Shown here: one piece after another, positions 35,611 to 43,903 of the stretch | Layout of the letters: each line of letters starts with the position of its first letter | Numbering within the stretch: position 1 is the stretch's first letter | Origin: Opitutales bacterium | GTDB lineage: Bacteria; Verrucomicrobiota; Verrucomicrobiia; Opitutales; Oceanipulchritudinaceae | Assembly (NCBI GenBank): GCA_020831525.1 | Contig: JAFIGH010000037.1 | Location: 1 to 43,903, forward strand | Direction of reading: 5' to 3' | DNA: 43,903 nt | The notes under the pieces: generated by a model | Seen by the model: the letters and a program-made list of their open reading frames with translations, nothing else | What the model was told of the DNA's origin: nothing | Database searches by the model: none | Translations under genes and position numbers: made by a program

Positions 35611-36111
35611 ATGGAATCCTGGAATACCGCCATGGAGCCGCCGCGCCTGCACATCATCCTCTTCAATCCCGAGATCCCCCAGAACACCGGCAATGTGGGC
35701 CGCCTCTGCGCCTTTACGGATAGCCGCCTGCACCTCATTGAGCCTCTCGGCTTCACCATCACCGACCGGCACCTGCGCCGCAGCGGCATGGACTATTGGA
35801 AGTCGCTCGACCTCCACATCCACCGCGACTGGGCGGCCTTCCGCGCAAGCCCGGGCGCGCCCCGCCGCCTTTGGTTGTTCACGACGCATGGCGGGCACGG
35901 ATTGTGGGAGGCGGACTTCGCACCGGGCGACGGCCTTGTCTTCGGGAACGAGGGGCATGGTGCGCCGGACTGGCTGCATGCTGAGTTGGGTGATGAGCGT
36001 CGCCTGCGCATTCCGTCCTTCAGCGCGAATCCGCTCCGCTCCCTCAACCTCTCCACCGCGGCCGGTATCGCCGCCTACGAAGCGTTGCGGCAGTTGGATT
36101 GCCCGCGTTGA
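35611..36111 (+). CDS. trmL: tRNA (cytidine34-2'-O)-methyltransferase
   Basis: TrmL is a SPOUT-class 2'-O-methyltransferase acting on the wobble base of tRNA-Leu. The 166-residue product matches the usual length. Landmarks are LHIILFNPEIPQNTGNVGRL at the start, IEPLGFTITDRHLRRSGMDY, and the knot motifs GLVFGNEGHGAP and SLNLSTAAGIAAYEALRQL. It has no C-terminal extension. It lies 17 bases after the second methyltransferase, in the same direction, and is probably cotranscribed with it. Confidence 0.95.
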   Translation: MESWNTAMEPPRLHIILFNPEIPQNTGNVGRLCAFTDSRLHLIEPLGFTITDRHLRRSGMDYWKSLDLHIHRDWAAFRASPGAPRRLWLFTTHGGHGLWEADFAPGDGLVFGNEGHGAPDWLHAELGDERRLRIPSFSANPLRSLNLSTAAGIAAYEALRQLDCPR

Positions 36112-36259
36112 GCGCCGCGGGCGGTTGCGCGCCGCCCGAATACGTCTCGCGGTGGCAGGCTTTTTCATTGCTCCGCTCCCGGCTGCGGCGGAGAGTTTTC
36201 CGCGTCCGGGTCGGCCGCGCAGAGCGGGGCCGTCTCCCGTGTGAAGACAAATCCATCCC

Positions 36260-39200
36260 ATGCCCCAAACGATCCAACCCGCTTTTTCCGCCGACCGCGA
36301 TTCCGCCCGCGTCCGCTTGGAGGCGCTGTCCCGCGCCGAAGAGCTTTCGCCGGACGAGGTCGACTTTGTCGTCTTTCATTTCACGGCGTCTGATCCGGGC
36401 CTATATCAGCCTGCGGCGCTTACTGCGGGTAGGCACCTGACGCGGAGTTTGCGTTTGCGTGAGGCGCTCGGGGCGTACGCGAAGAGCCGCGGACATGCGC
36501 TGGACGAGCCGGTGACGCTTAACGGCAGACGCGCGTTGCGGCGTATCCTGCTCACCCTTGCGGCGGCTGGGGCTGCGGCGGATAAGGCCGGTGCCGCCAC
36601 GGACAAGGCTGACGCGGCGGGCATGGATGCGGTCCCGGTTCCACCCTTTGTTTTGAAGCGGGGGCCGGGCGGGCAGGCGCTTCTTCCGACCGCGCCGGTG
36701 GATCTGTCGGTGTGGCTCTATGCGCTCGATATCCTGTCGCGGAGTCCGGCGGCGGGGGCTGTCGGGCCGGCGGTGCGGCTTGCGTTGGCGGAGGCGCCGG
36801 CGCATCCCGCGTTTCCTGTGTACCGGCGGGCTTCGTGGCGCTGGGGCGAATTGCTCCCGCGGGTCCCGGCGGAGGAGCGCCCGGCTCTATGGCAGCGCGG
36901 GTTTTCCGTGGCCGTGGAGCGGTTGCGGGCAATCGCCGCAGGCGGCGGATTCGCACGGGGGCTGCAAACTCTGTTTCTCGCCGACGGAGTCATCCGTGCC
37001 GGAGTGGTCTTCGGCAATGCCGGTGCGGTGGCGGTTGCGGTGCGGGACGCGGGTGTGTCGCCTGGTTTTCTGAAGGCACGGTTGCGCGCCCACACCCGGC
37101 GCACCGTAGGCGATTCGGCCGAAAACTTCACTGTGCCTGAATCGTCCGATCCGTTGTTTGCGCGCGCTTTGCGGATTTGGGGTCGACCGGAGTCGCTCGA
37201 CGCGGAGCGGCCCGGTGTTGATCCGGTCCATGCCGAGGCGGTAGCCTTGGTTGGCGCCGTGCTCGACCTGCTCGCGGATGAATCGTTATGGACGGGCCTC
37301 GAACCGGGGGCGCGTGCCTTCGCCCTCTTTCTTGCCATGGACCTCCTCGAAACATGGCCGGTGGAGAAAGGGCAGGCGTGGGCCATGCTCCGCCGCGCGG
37401 GGCTCGCGCCGAAGTCCGTATCCGACGACACAGGTATGTCGGCGAACGGCGCGGCGGTCTTGATGCAGCGGATCGTCGTGCGTTGTCTGTCGCTTGAGCC
37501 GACTGTGCCCGAAGGCGTCTTTGAAGAGGGTCTCCTCCATGGCGTGGACGATTCCGCGCTTCTGCTCTCGCTCGTCCCGGGCAACCGGATGACGCCTTTG
37601 GCGGGTGGTTTGGCCGATGCGTTCGAGCATCGCTTGCGCGTCGGGCTGCTAACCGAATCCGGCACCGATCCCGAGGCGGTGCTCGGGCGCTTGCTTGTGC
37701 GCGCCGCCCATGCGGATGTATTCGCCGCCTTGGCGGAGGTCAGCCGGGACCGCCGCTACCCGAAGCCTTCGGGCGGTGAGTTTCCGTTGTATGAGCTTTC
37801 CCGCTACTTGCAGGACGAGGGGCGGCGCGGCGCTGCCTGCTCCGCCGCGGAGGGGGTGCTTCAGCGCATGTGGGCGCTGCGGGAACGGTTGGCGCCGTAT
37901 ACGGGTCCGGCGGAGGGCGCGGCGGGGGAGCCCGCGATGTGGGCCGCCCGGCTGCGCGACTGGTACGGGTTTTCCGGCGACGGCGGGGCGGCGCGCGAGG
38001 ATTCGGTGTTTGGAATCGTCCGCGCATTGAACTACCGCGACGCGCCGATGTTACGGGGAGGAACGCCCGTGTGGAATCCGCACACGGCGGGGGAGTGGAT
38101 TGCGGCGATGGAGCACCGGTTGGAGCGTTTGGATACACTCGCCGCGCGTATGGACCCCGGATGTTGGCAGAGGATCGAGACAGCCCGGCAGGCGGCGGGG
38201 GACTTTTCTGAGGTCCTCGCCGAGCTGGAATCGTCTACCGGGGCGGTCCTTCCGGCTCCTCTTCGTGAGCCCTTCGAAGCGGTCCTTGCGCATGCGCGTT
38301 CCGGGGCCACAGCATGGATGAAGGTGGCCGCGGGCCTCGCCGAGCTGTGGGAGGCAGGCGGCAAAGCCGGGGCATGGTCGCGCGAACTCGCTGAACGGGC
38401 GATGGCCCATGTGGCGGACGGCTTTGCCGGTGAGGTGAGGACGGAGGTCTTCCTGACGGTATTGACGGCCCTCCGCGCGCGTGCGGGGGAGGGCGGTGGA
38501 GCCGGTCAAGAGGACGCCTTTTTCGCATGGGCCGCGGCGGCACCGGACGGAACGGATTGGCCGGACAGCGGGAGAGAGGCATGGCTGGACCGCGCTTCCG
38601 CGCTCTGGTGCGGATGCTTGCAGGCGTCTTTGGATACGCGGAACGCGGAGCGGATGACTGCCCTTTTGCGCGATCCGCGGTTTGCATCCCTGCGGGGGCG
38701 TCCTGCCGCGGCGGGTGTTTTGGCCGACTGCGGGAAATGGGCGATGGACGCGCTGCGTCCCGGCACCGCGCGCACGGCGAGGAATCATGCGGAGGCGGCC
38801 CAGGGCCGTCGGTCCACCGGAAGACTGGCTTTTGCCGGTGCCTTTCTCCTGCACTTTTCACCGGTGTGGATCGGCCTGCTCATCGGTGCCGTGTTGATGT
38901 TCGATTTCGGTGACGCGTGGAAGGCCATGGCCGAGGAGGAACAACTCGGGGGCATTCTCGCGACATTTGTTCTCGGGATCGCGGGTACGTTTCTTTACCT
39001 CGCCAACCAACAGCGCCTCACCGTCCGGCGTCCCGAGGCGGTCGCTCCCGCGCGTTTCTGGGCCGTGGAGATGGGGCGTTGCCTCGCCTTCCTAGGCGGG
39101 TGCCTCGTCTTCACATTTCTCGCCACGACGTTCCTCTGGTTTCTCCTCTCCGGCACCGACGAGGTGGTGAAGGGTGCATGGGCTGTCGGACACATCGTCG

Positions 39201-39265
39201 TGTGGTCGGGCTTTTCGTTGGTCTTCGGCGTGTTCCTCGGCCTCGTTGCCAAGGGCGGCGTGTGA
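36260..39265 (+). CDS. Very large membrane-anchored protein of unknown function
   Basis: The 1001-residue protein has no family I recognise. The bulk (residues 1 to about 850) looks helical and soluble with no catalytic motif. An Ala-rich low-complexity linker AAAGAAADKAGAATDKADAA lies at about 97-118. Four membrane spans occupy the C-terminal 150 residues: LAFAGAFLLHFSPVWIGLLI, LATFVLGIAGTFLYLANQ, CLAFLGGCLVFTFLATTFLW and VVWSGFSLVFGVFLGLV. The N-terminal part lacks a signal peptide and so may face the cytoplasm. The gene stands alone, 148 bases after trmL. It may be a transport, signalling or envelope protein; the sequence does not say. Confidence 0.7.
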   Translation: MPQTIQPAFSADRDSARVRLEALSRAEELSPDEVDFVVFHFTASDPGLYQPAALTAGRHLTRSLRLREALGAYAKSRGHALDEPVTLNGRRALRRILLTLAAAGAAADKAGAATDKADAAGMDAVPVPPFVLKRGPGGQALLPTAPVDLSVWLYALDILSRSPAAGAVGPAVRLALAEAPAHPAFPVYRRASWRWGELLPRVPAEERPALWQRGFSVAVERLRAIAAGGGFARGLQTLFLADGVIRAGVVFGNAGAVAVAVRDAGVSPGFLKARLRAHTRRTVGDSAENFTVPESSDPLFARALRIWGRPESLDAERPGVDPVHAEAVALVGAVLDLLADESLWTGLEPGARAFALFLAMDLLETWPVEKGQAWAMLRRAGLAPKSVSDDTGMSANGAAVLMQRIVVRCLSLEPTVPEGVFEEGLLHGVDDSALLLSLVPGNRMTPLAGGLADAFEHRLRVGLLTESGTDPEAVLGRLLVRAAHADVFAALAEVSRDRRYPKPSGGEFPLYELSRYLQDEGRRGAACSAAEGVLQRMWALRERLAPYTGPAEGAAGEPAMWAARLRDWYGFSGDGGAAREDSVFGIVRALNYRDAPMLRGGTPVWNPHTAGEWIAAMEHRLERLDTLAARMDPGCWQRIETARQAAGDFSEVLAELESSTGAVLPAPLREPFEAVLAHARSGATAWMKVAAGLAELWEAGGKAGAWSRELAERAMAHVADGFAGEVRTEVFLTVLTALRARAGEGGGAGQEDAFFAWAAAAPDGTDWPDSGREAWLDRASALWCGCLQASLDTRNAERMTALLRDPRFASLRGRPAAAGVLADCGKWAMDALRPGTARTARNHAEAAQGRRSTGRLAFAGAFLLHFSPVWIGLLIGAVLMFDFGDAWKAMAEEEQLGGILATFVLGIAGTFLYLANQQRLTVRRPEAVAPARFWAVEMGRCLAFLGGCLVFTFLATTFLWFLLSGTDEVVKGAWAVGHIVVWSGFSLVFGVFLGLVAKGGV

Positions 39266-39272
39266 CCGGCCC

Positions 39273-40286
39273 TCAGCCCTGCCCCAGTTCCCCGGTGATT
39301 GCTTTTTGCAGAGGACCGCGCAGCCGGTCGGCGAGGCGCGGGTTGGCGTAGGCGACCCATGCCACCGGCGATGTCGTGTCGAGGGGAGCGTCGAGGGGAG
39401 AACTGTCGGGCTTTTCGATAACGCACCCCGCTTCTTCGAGGAGCAGGGCGGCGCCGACGTCGTAGGGATGGCAAACGAGAATCTGATCCCAGCCCTCGGC
39501 GGCGAAGATGAGGGGGCGGATGTCCCCCAGCCAGCGGTCGCGACCGGCGAGGATCTCGTAGAACTGGCCGCCGGTGGAGAGGTATTGATCGTCAAAAACC
39601 ATGGCCCCGATTGCTTCGGGACCGTAGGCGTGCACGAGGGTCTGTTGCTCAATGCGCGCGACACGGTCTTTCGCGCCGAGGAAGAACTTCACGAGGGAGG
39701 AGAAGCCATGGGCGACTTCGGTTCCTGAGTAGGGTTCGATTTTCAGGGGGCGGCGGGTTTTGTCGGCGAGGTTGACGCGGTGGGCGCGCACGCCTTGCCC
39801 GCGCACGGCGGAGAGCGTGTCGACGAGAGTTTGTTTTGTCGTGGGCAGTTCCACGAGCACGGCGGCGGCGATATCGCGGAGTGTCGTCTCCGCACCCCGC
39901 TGCGGGGCAAGCGCCCCGATCATCCATGCGGACCGCTTGTCGTGCATGATCATGCGCGTGCCGTCGATCGGATCGATCATGAGTTTCCAGCGGGTGTCGG
40001 CTAGGGCAGTCCCAGAGGGAAACGCCACCGGGCCGTGCTCCTCAAGGCCTTCCATGACAAGCTCCACCGCCTCCGAGGAAGGCCAGTTTTCCGCAAGCCA
40101 CTTGAGGATGGCGGGTTCGACGAGCGCATCGATACCGTAGATCGTGTCGGAGGCGGTGACGGTTGCGACCTCGGCAAGGCGGGGGCTCACGAAGCCTCCC
40201 CGCTGCTCAATAAGGGTGGAGCGGACGTGTTCGCCGAGGGAGACGAGGAGATTGCGGAGGTGTTCGAGCGTAGCGTTGCTGTTCAT
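39273..40286 (-). CDS. Inositol monophosphatase-superfamily protein
   Basis: The 337-residue product belongs to the FIG/IMPase superfamily of metal-dependent phosphatases. The signature DPxDGT appears as LMIDPIDGTRMIMHDKRSAW (about residue 105). A second family segment HPYDVGAALLLEEAGCVIE near residue 275 lacks the usual WD at its start. The length is longer than plain inositol monophosphatases. It may be a phosphatase or nucleotidase of related type, or an inactive relative; the substrate is unknown. It lies 49 bases after the LuxR-type regulator in the same direction, so cotranscription is plausible. Confidence 0.8.
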   Translation of the reverse strand: MNSNATLEHLRNLLVSLGEHVRSTLIEQRGGFVSPRLAEVATVTASDTIYGIDALVEPAILKWLAENWPSSEAVELVMEGLEEHGPVAFPSGTALADTRWKLMIDPIDGTRMIMHDKRSAWMIGALAPQRGAETTLRDIAAAVLVELPTTKQTLVDTLSAVRGQGVRAHRVNLADKTRRPLKIEPYSGTEVAHGFSSLVKFFLGAKDRVARIEQQTLVHAYGPEAIGAMVFDDQYLSTGGQFYEILAGRDRWLGDIRPLIFAAEGWDQILVCHPYDVGAALLLEEAGCVIEKPDSSPLDAPLDTTSPVAWVAYANPRLADRLRGPLQKAITGELGQG

Positions 40287-40335
40287 GAGTTTGCTGATCC
40301 GCCGACGGAGTGGCCGTCGATGCTGTAGGCGTTGG

Positions 40336-41472
40336 TCAGGTAAGGCCGACGGTGCCGCGGCACGAGACGGATTTGCCTTCTTGAAGCAAAGACTGAGCCA
40401 TCAAAAGCGCCGTCTGCCGGTTCTCGACACCGAGTTTACTGTAGATGTGTTCGCAGTGTTTGTGGACGGTACGCGGGCTGATGCCGAGCAACTCCGCGAT
40501 TTCGGGGTTTGTTTTTCCTTCGGCAATCCAGTGCAGGACCTGCCCTTCACGGGTGGAAAGACCGCGTCGGCGGAAACACTCCACCGTCCGTACTTCGGAA
40601 GCTGCGGGGGAGGGCGTTTCGCTCAGGAGCAGGAGCGGTAGGAGAGTGTCCGAGCCCGGTCGCAGCTCCGCTTCAAGTGTGCCGTTTGCGCCTTCGACGC
40701 GGAGCGAACGCCGGACCAGCGGCGGACCGTCCGGCGGAGGTGACGGTTGTTGTTTCATCCATTCGCCGATGACATTGGGAAGGCCGTAGGACCACTGCCC
40801 GGTGCGCGGGAAATAGGCCCGGAGCAGCGCAGCTGCATCATTGGAAAGATTGAGGGGGCGCATGCCGCGGTCGAGCACGACCGGTGCGACACCGGTTGCA
40901 TACGGAGTTTTCTCCAGCCGTTCGGCGATTGCCCTCCAGAGAGCAATCTTCCGTGCGCTGCGGAAGGCCGCCCGCATGTGCTCGCCGAGGAGTGCCGCCA
41001 ATACACGGTCTGCTGTCGCGAACCGGCTGCCCGAGACATGGTTGATGGCCATGACAGCGCAGTCCGACTCGCTTCGCGCCACCTGGAAGCACAATTGCTG
41101 CTGGGTGTCGGATCGGCGGTAATACTCGTTGTATAGGCGGGTGCGGTGATATTCACGCCGCGTGTAGAAGTCTCCGAACTCCATGACACCCGGCGCATTA
41201 TCACAGAGAATTCTCATGATCATGCGGTGTTCGCCCAGATTCTGAAGGAGCGGGGTGTCTTCCTCCACTGGAACTTCGATACCGCGCGAACGGGCGACGC
41301 TGATTTCAGAAAGCCGAAGGTTTATGAGGTTGAACGATGCGTTCGCGCATGGCACAACTCGGGCGCAGGCGTTGGCGAAAGCGAGTGGAATTGCCGCAGA
41401 ATGCTCGACACCATGGAGTAGGGCGACGGCTTGTGAGAGTCCGTTCAGCTGTGCTTGTCGGATGTACGGCAT
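40336..41472 (-). CDS. LuxR-type transcriptional regulator
   Basis: The 378-residue regulator ends in a clear LuxR/FixJ helix-turn-helix: GLSTREGQVLHWIAEGKTNP, EIAELLGISPRTVHKHCEHI, YSKLGVENRQTALLMA (about residues 305-360). The N-terminal 250 residues are a sensor or effector region that I cannot assign. They have no receiver Asp, so it is not a response regulator of the usual kind. It may bind a small molecule. The neighbours are the IMPase-like gene downstream and the PEP-CTERM gene upstream. No Shine-Dalgarno sequence is obvious at this ATG. Confidence 0.88.
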   Translation of the reverse strand: MPYIRQAQLNGLSQAVALLHGVEHSAAIPLAFANACARVVPCANASFNLINLRLSEISVARSRGIEVPVEEDTPLLQNLGEHRMIMRILCDNAPGVMEFGDFYTRREYHRTRLYNEYYRRSDTQQQLCFQVARSESDCAVMAINHVSGSRFATADRVLAALLGEHMRAAFRSARKIALWRAIAERLEKTPYATGVAPVVLDRGMRPLNLSNDAAALLRAYFPRTGQWSYGLPNVIGEWMKQQPSPPPDGPPLVRRSLRVEGANGTLEAELRPGSDTLLPLLLLSETPSPAASEVRTVECFRRRGLSTREGQVLHWIAEGKTNPEIAELLGISPRTVHKHCEHIYSKLGVENRQTALLMAQSLLQEGKSVSCRGTVGLT

Positions 41473-41656
41473 GGAGCGAGCGGGGTGCTATTGACCCCTG
41501 GCCGGAAGACCGTCTGGGCAGATCCTCTCCCGGGCTTCCTGGAGAAGGTTATAAATTTGGGTGATTGCTTTAATGACTTTCGTTTATGAGCATCCGGGGG
41601 TGACGGGTAAAGTGTTTTTCTCAGTGCGTCCGGTTCATGTGACCATCGAGCGGGTA

Positions 41657-41683
41657 CAAAAAAGCGCGCCTTGCGGCGCGCTT
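41657..41683 (-). terminator. Rho-independent terminator after PEP-CTERM gene
   Basis: On the minus strand AAGCGCGCC and GGCGCGCTT form a nine-base perfect stem with a four-base loop, followed by a T run. It lies about 40 bases after the stop codon of the PEP-CTERM gene and ends that transcript. Confidence 0.9.
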
Positions 41684-41721
41684 GGGTGAAATCAACTGGA
41701 TGATCGAATCCGTTGCCGAAC

Positions 41722-42426
41722 TTACTTTGTGCGGCGGCGGTAGACCACAAAGGCCAGCGCCAGCGCGCCGAAGATGGCGGCGTAGGTCGACGGCTCGGGG
41801 ATGGCCACGTTGTCGATGTAGGTGACGGTTTTCTGGCTGCGTAGCTCCATGATGCTGCCTGCGCTCATGTCGATATTGAAGCCGGATGCGTTGCCAACAA
41901 GCGATCCGTCCACGTAAACATCGGCAGAGGTCGCGAACCCGCCGACCACATTGTAGTCGATCGTAAGGTTAAACACCGTTTCAACCGGGAGATTGAGGTC
42001 CGTCAAACTGGTTCCGGGGAACTCAATGAGGTCTAGGTCCAATTTGACTGCAAAGTAGCTCGACCATCCGTTGAACCTTACGAAAAGCTCTGACGGGTGC
42101 GCGTCGATCCCGGGTTGCTTCCACAAGTCCATTGAAAGGTAAGACGGTGTCCCGCCGAACGGAATCGTCGCGAAATCGTCCATATGCTCCCCGCTTGTCG
42201 GCGATCCCCCGAGCGACAGCACCTGACCGCTGAAGCTGGTTGTTCCGCCTGTCGGATCCATCGCAACTGTCGCCTGCGCGGGCGCGGTCCATTGCGGGGT
42301 GCCGAATGCGGGTTGGCCGTCGAGGGCACCCACGGAGTATCCCGAATCGAAGTCGAAGATGACATTCTGCCCGCTCGCGAAGACCGCGAAGGAGCCCATA
42401 AGGCAACCGAATACTAATTTTTTCAT
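41722..42426 (-). CDS. Exported protein with PEP-CTERM sorting signal
   Basis: The 234-residue protein has a signal peptide (MKKLVFGCLMGSFAVFASG) and a C-terminal PEP-CTERM tail. The tail is the IPEPST motif followed by the membrane segment YAAIFGALALAFVVYRRRTK. Such proteins are processed by exosortase and reach the cell surface or extracellular matrix. The middle is a beta-rich, lectin-like or laminin G-like fold by eye (FDFDSGYSVGALDGQPAFG, SMDLWKQPGI, ADVYVDGSLVG), which I cannot assign with certainty. It is a one-gene transcript ending in a strong terminator. The exosortase is not in this window. Confidence 0.88.
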   Translation of the reverse strand: MKKLVFGCLMGSFAVFASGQNVIFDFDSGYSVGALDGQPAFGTPQWTAPAQATVAMDPTGGTTSFSGQVLSLGGSPTSGEHMDDFATIPFGGTPSYLSMDLWKQPGIDAHPSELFVRFNGWSSYFAVKLDLDLIEFPGTSLTDLNLPVETVFNLTIDYNVVGGFATSADVYVDGSLVGNASGFNIDMSAGSIMELRSQKTVTYIDNVAIPEPSTYAAIFGALALAFVVYRRRTK

Positions 42427-42598
42427 AGCACTTTCTGATTTAGGGTTCGAATAAGCAGTAGGGAACTATTTCCATTCTGCAGGGGTAGCAAAGTTGAGTG
42501 GTCTTCTATTCGCAAGAAAAAAGAAAGTAAATCATGAGCGAGAGAGCAAATTCTTTCTCATCGCGATCCTGCCGACTATTCCGGAGGAAAGTGACCGG

Positions 42599-43633
42599 TC
42601 AAAACGGGGCTTCGTCGTCGGGATCCCCGGCAGGGTCGCGGCCGCTGCCGCCCATCTCTTCGTCGAGTTCGCGCTGGCACTCCGGGCAGGAGTCGTGCGT
42701 GCCGAAGTGCTGCACCCAGCCCGAGCCGAACATCCCGGGCAGGACGTTTTCACCGTCGATCACATCCTCGAGCAGAACCTGGTAGGCCTGCCGGGCTGTG
42801 GCGTGTTCACACATATCGAAGGCGATCCCGAAGAGGGCGAACCGTGCGAGAAGCTTTTTGAGGAGCGCCGCCGCCTCGTCCTCGCTGATTTCATCGGCTG
42901 CGGGCAGGACTGTGCCTCCATCAAGGAGGTCTCGCATCGGCATGGTGTCGCCCGATTCCATCTGGGCGTCCATTCGCTCGAGGTTGTCGATAATGTCCGC
43001 CCCTTCGTCGCTTCCGGAGAAAAACCCGTCCTCCGTATCCGCGGAGGCTGCGATCTGTGCTTCAAGGTCTTCGTCAAAAAGGTGGTAGGGGTCTTCATCG
43101 GTGTCGTCGTCCGGCTCGCCGCCGCCATCCCACGCCGCTTCGTCACCGAGCGCGCTTTCCGCCTCTGCAGGCCCGCTCTCCGGAGGTGCCGGATCGTCGT
43201 CAACGGGAGGCACGTCGATGTCGAGGAGGCGGATATGCGCACCGGGCAGTTCGGCGACGACGCGCCCGTTCTGCCCGAACCACTCCATGTAGAGGCAAAA
43301 TTGCCAAATCCCGGCGGAGGTCGCGGCGCTTCCTTCCACATCTTTTGCCGCCACGGTCCGGACCTTACGCGCCGCCGTGATCTCCCCGACCACGCCGATC
43401 TGGCGCGATTCCATCGCGCGCGCGATTTCATAGTCCTCGTCAGAGGTCTCGTCCGGGGACTCCGGCATGACAAATTCAAACGACCGACCGTCCAAGTCTT
43501 CTTCCGGATTTCCCGTTAACTCCAAAGTAATGGGCTCCCGCACGTCGCGAAGAAAAATCTGCCCAGTCACAGAGTTCTTTCGCCGGTGATAGAGCACGCC
43601 GCCCTCAACAAGATCATTCAGTCGGATCGCCAT
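42599..43633 (-). CDS. Acidic protein of unknown function
   Basis: The 344-residue product has no domain I can name. The N terminus (MAIRLNDLVEGGVLYHRRKN, about residues 1-155) looks beta-rich and folded, including WQFCLYMEWFGQNGRVVAEL. Then a long acidic Asp/Glu-rich stretch follows (PDDDTDEDPYHLFDEDLEAQ) that is probably disordered. A helical C-terminal part contains ISEDEAAALLKKLLARFALF and ends DSCPECQRELDEEMGG, with a CxxC. It lacks a signal peptide and membrane span. GGGAG lies three bases before the ATG. Similar N-terminal segments occur in uncharacterised proteins that I remember only vaguely. Confidence 0.75.
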   Translation of the reverse strand: MAIRLNDLVEGGVLYHRRKNSVTGQIFLRDVREPITLELTGNPEEDLDGRSFEFVMPESPDETSDEDYEIARAMESRQIGVVGEITAARKVRTVAAKDVEGSAATSAGIWQFCLYMEWFGQNGRVVAELPGAHIRLLDIDVPPVDDDPAPPESGPAEAESALGDEAAWDGGGEPDDDTDEDPYHLFDEDLEAQIAASADTEDGFFSGSDEGADIIDNLERMDAQMESGDTMPMRDLLDGGTVLPAADEISEDEAAALLKKLLARFALFGIAFDMCEHATARQAYQVLLEDVIDGENVLPGMFGSGWVQHFGTHDSCPECQRELDEEMGGSGRDPAGDPDDEAPF

Positions 43634-43822
43634 TTACTCCCACGGCATACCGTACCGGCCTCAGTGCTGACAAGCCGAGTCTGAGTCCAACGGCAACCCG
43701 GATCACCGGAGGGGCCGCAGCTGATTTCTTTGAGAACAGCCTGCTCAACACAGTCGCTGCGGAGCAGAGGGAAGATGGAAGTACAGCGGGTGTTGCATTT
43801 TCTTGGAGACCTGAGGGCTCGT

Positions 43823-43903
43823 CTATCCGGGAACCTCCGCGCACCCCACCACCCGCGCACTCGCCGCCGCCAGCGGCAGCCCGGAAACCATCTCCACGCG
43901 CGC
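43823..43903 (-). CDS. C-terminal end of a gene cut by the right edge (uncertain)
   Basis: Reading from the right edge on the minus strand gives 26 codons ending in TAG. The translation is ARVEMVSGLPLAAASARVVG followed by CAEVPG, and the third positions are mostly G or C, as in real genes here. It could be the tail of a gene beyond the window, but 26 codons are too few to identify it. Confidence 0.25.
   Translation of the reverse strand, partial: ARVEMVSGLPLAAASARVVGCAEVPG

Noticed and set aside
43634-43822. Coding frames in the gap near the right edge
   Set aside because: Open frames exist on both strands, but third-position GC is lower than in genuine genes here and no protein family is recognisable.
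1-43903. CRISPR arrays, tRNA, rRNA or riboswitches
   Set aside because: I saw no regularly spaced direct repeats, no tRNA cloverleaf with a TpsiC-like GGTTCGANTCC box in a gene-free gap, and no conserved riboswitch core. A covariance-model scan would be decisive and was not possible.

Overview
The window is about 44 kb of GC-rich chromosomal DNA, densely packed with genes on both strands. I see no plasmid, phage or CRISPR structure. The gene set points to a Gram-negative Verrucomicrobiota bacterium, probably of class Opitutae. It holds a protein with a PEP-CTERM sorting tail, an outer-membrane beta-barrel protein, a beta-propeller protein with a W/Y-rich tail of a kind I associate with marine Opitutae, a FucP-type sugar symporter and GH42/GH43-type glycosidase sequences. 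This placement is inference; there is no rRNA in the window.

Layout. 1-6020: dnaE (minus) diverges from a ribosome/tRNA-modification operon rpsP-trmD-rplS that lacks rimM. 6127-8862: a minus-strand operon of an orphan ParA-type ATPase, a helical protein and a charged coiled-coil protein, with an operator-like dyad upstream. 9083-14035: an M20 amidohydrolase, a decayed RAYT transposase, a solitary tatA, a membrane-anchored unknown and an RlmI-like rRNA methyltransferase. 14344-18126: a HAD phosphatase, then a STAS-MlaE permease with its MlaF-type ATPase, then a secreted coiled-coil protein closed by a strong terminator. 18185-22327: a compact run of outer-membrane barrel, histidine kinase and secreted eight-repeat beta-propeller. 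22348-28580: a second M20 amidohydrolase, a GH42-like glycosidase, an M23 peptidase and a FucP-type transporter. 28692-33264: a SNF2 helicase diverging from zinc-free rpmJ-rpmE2, then a LysM amidase. 33386-36111: a truncated GH43 remnant, two overlapping methyltransferases and trmL. 36260-43903: a 1001-residue membrane protein of unknown function, an inositol-phosphatase-family protein, a LuxR-type regulator, a PEP-CTERM protein, an acidic unknown and the tail of an edge gene.

How the genes relate. Most of the window is housekeeping (replication, ribosome, tRNA and rRNA modification, envelope lipid transport, peptidoglycan hydrolysis) mixed with sugar and amide scavenging. The best candidate for an undescribed system is the three-gene ParA operon, which has no ParB or parS and looks like a cargo- or protein-positioning module. 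The second candidate is the barrel/kinase/propeller operon, which suggests envelope sensing with no adjacent response regulator. Start codons are uncertain for several genes because many have no recognisable Shine-Dalgarno sequence; where one decides the start I say so.
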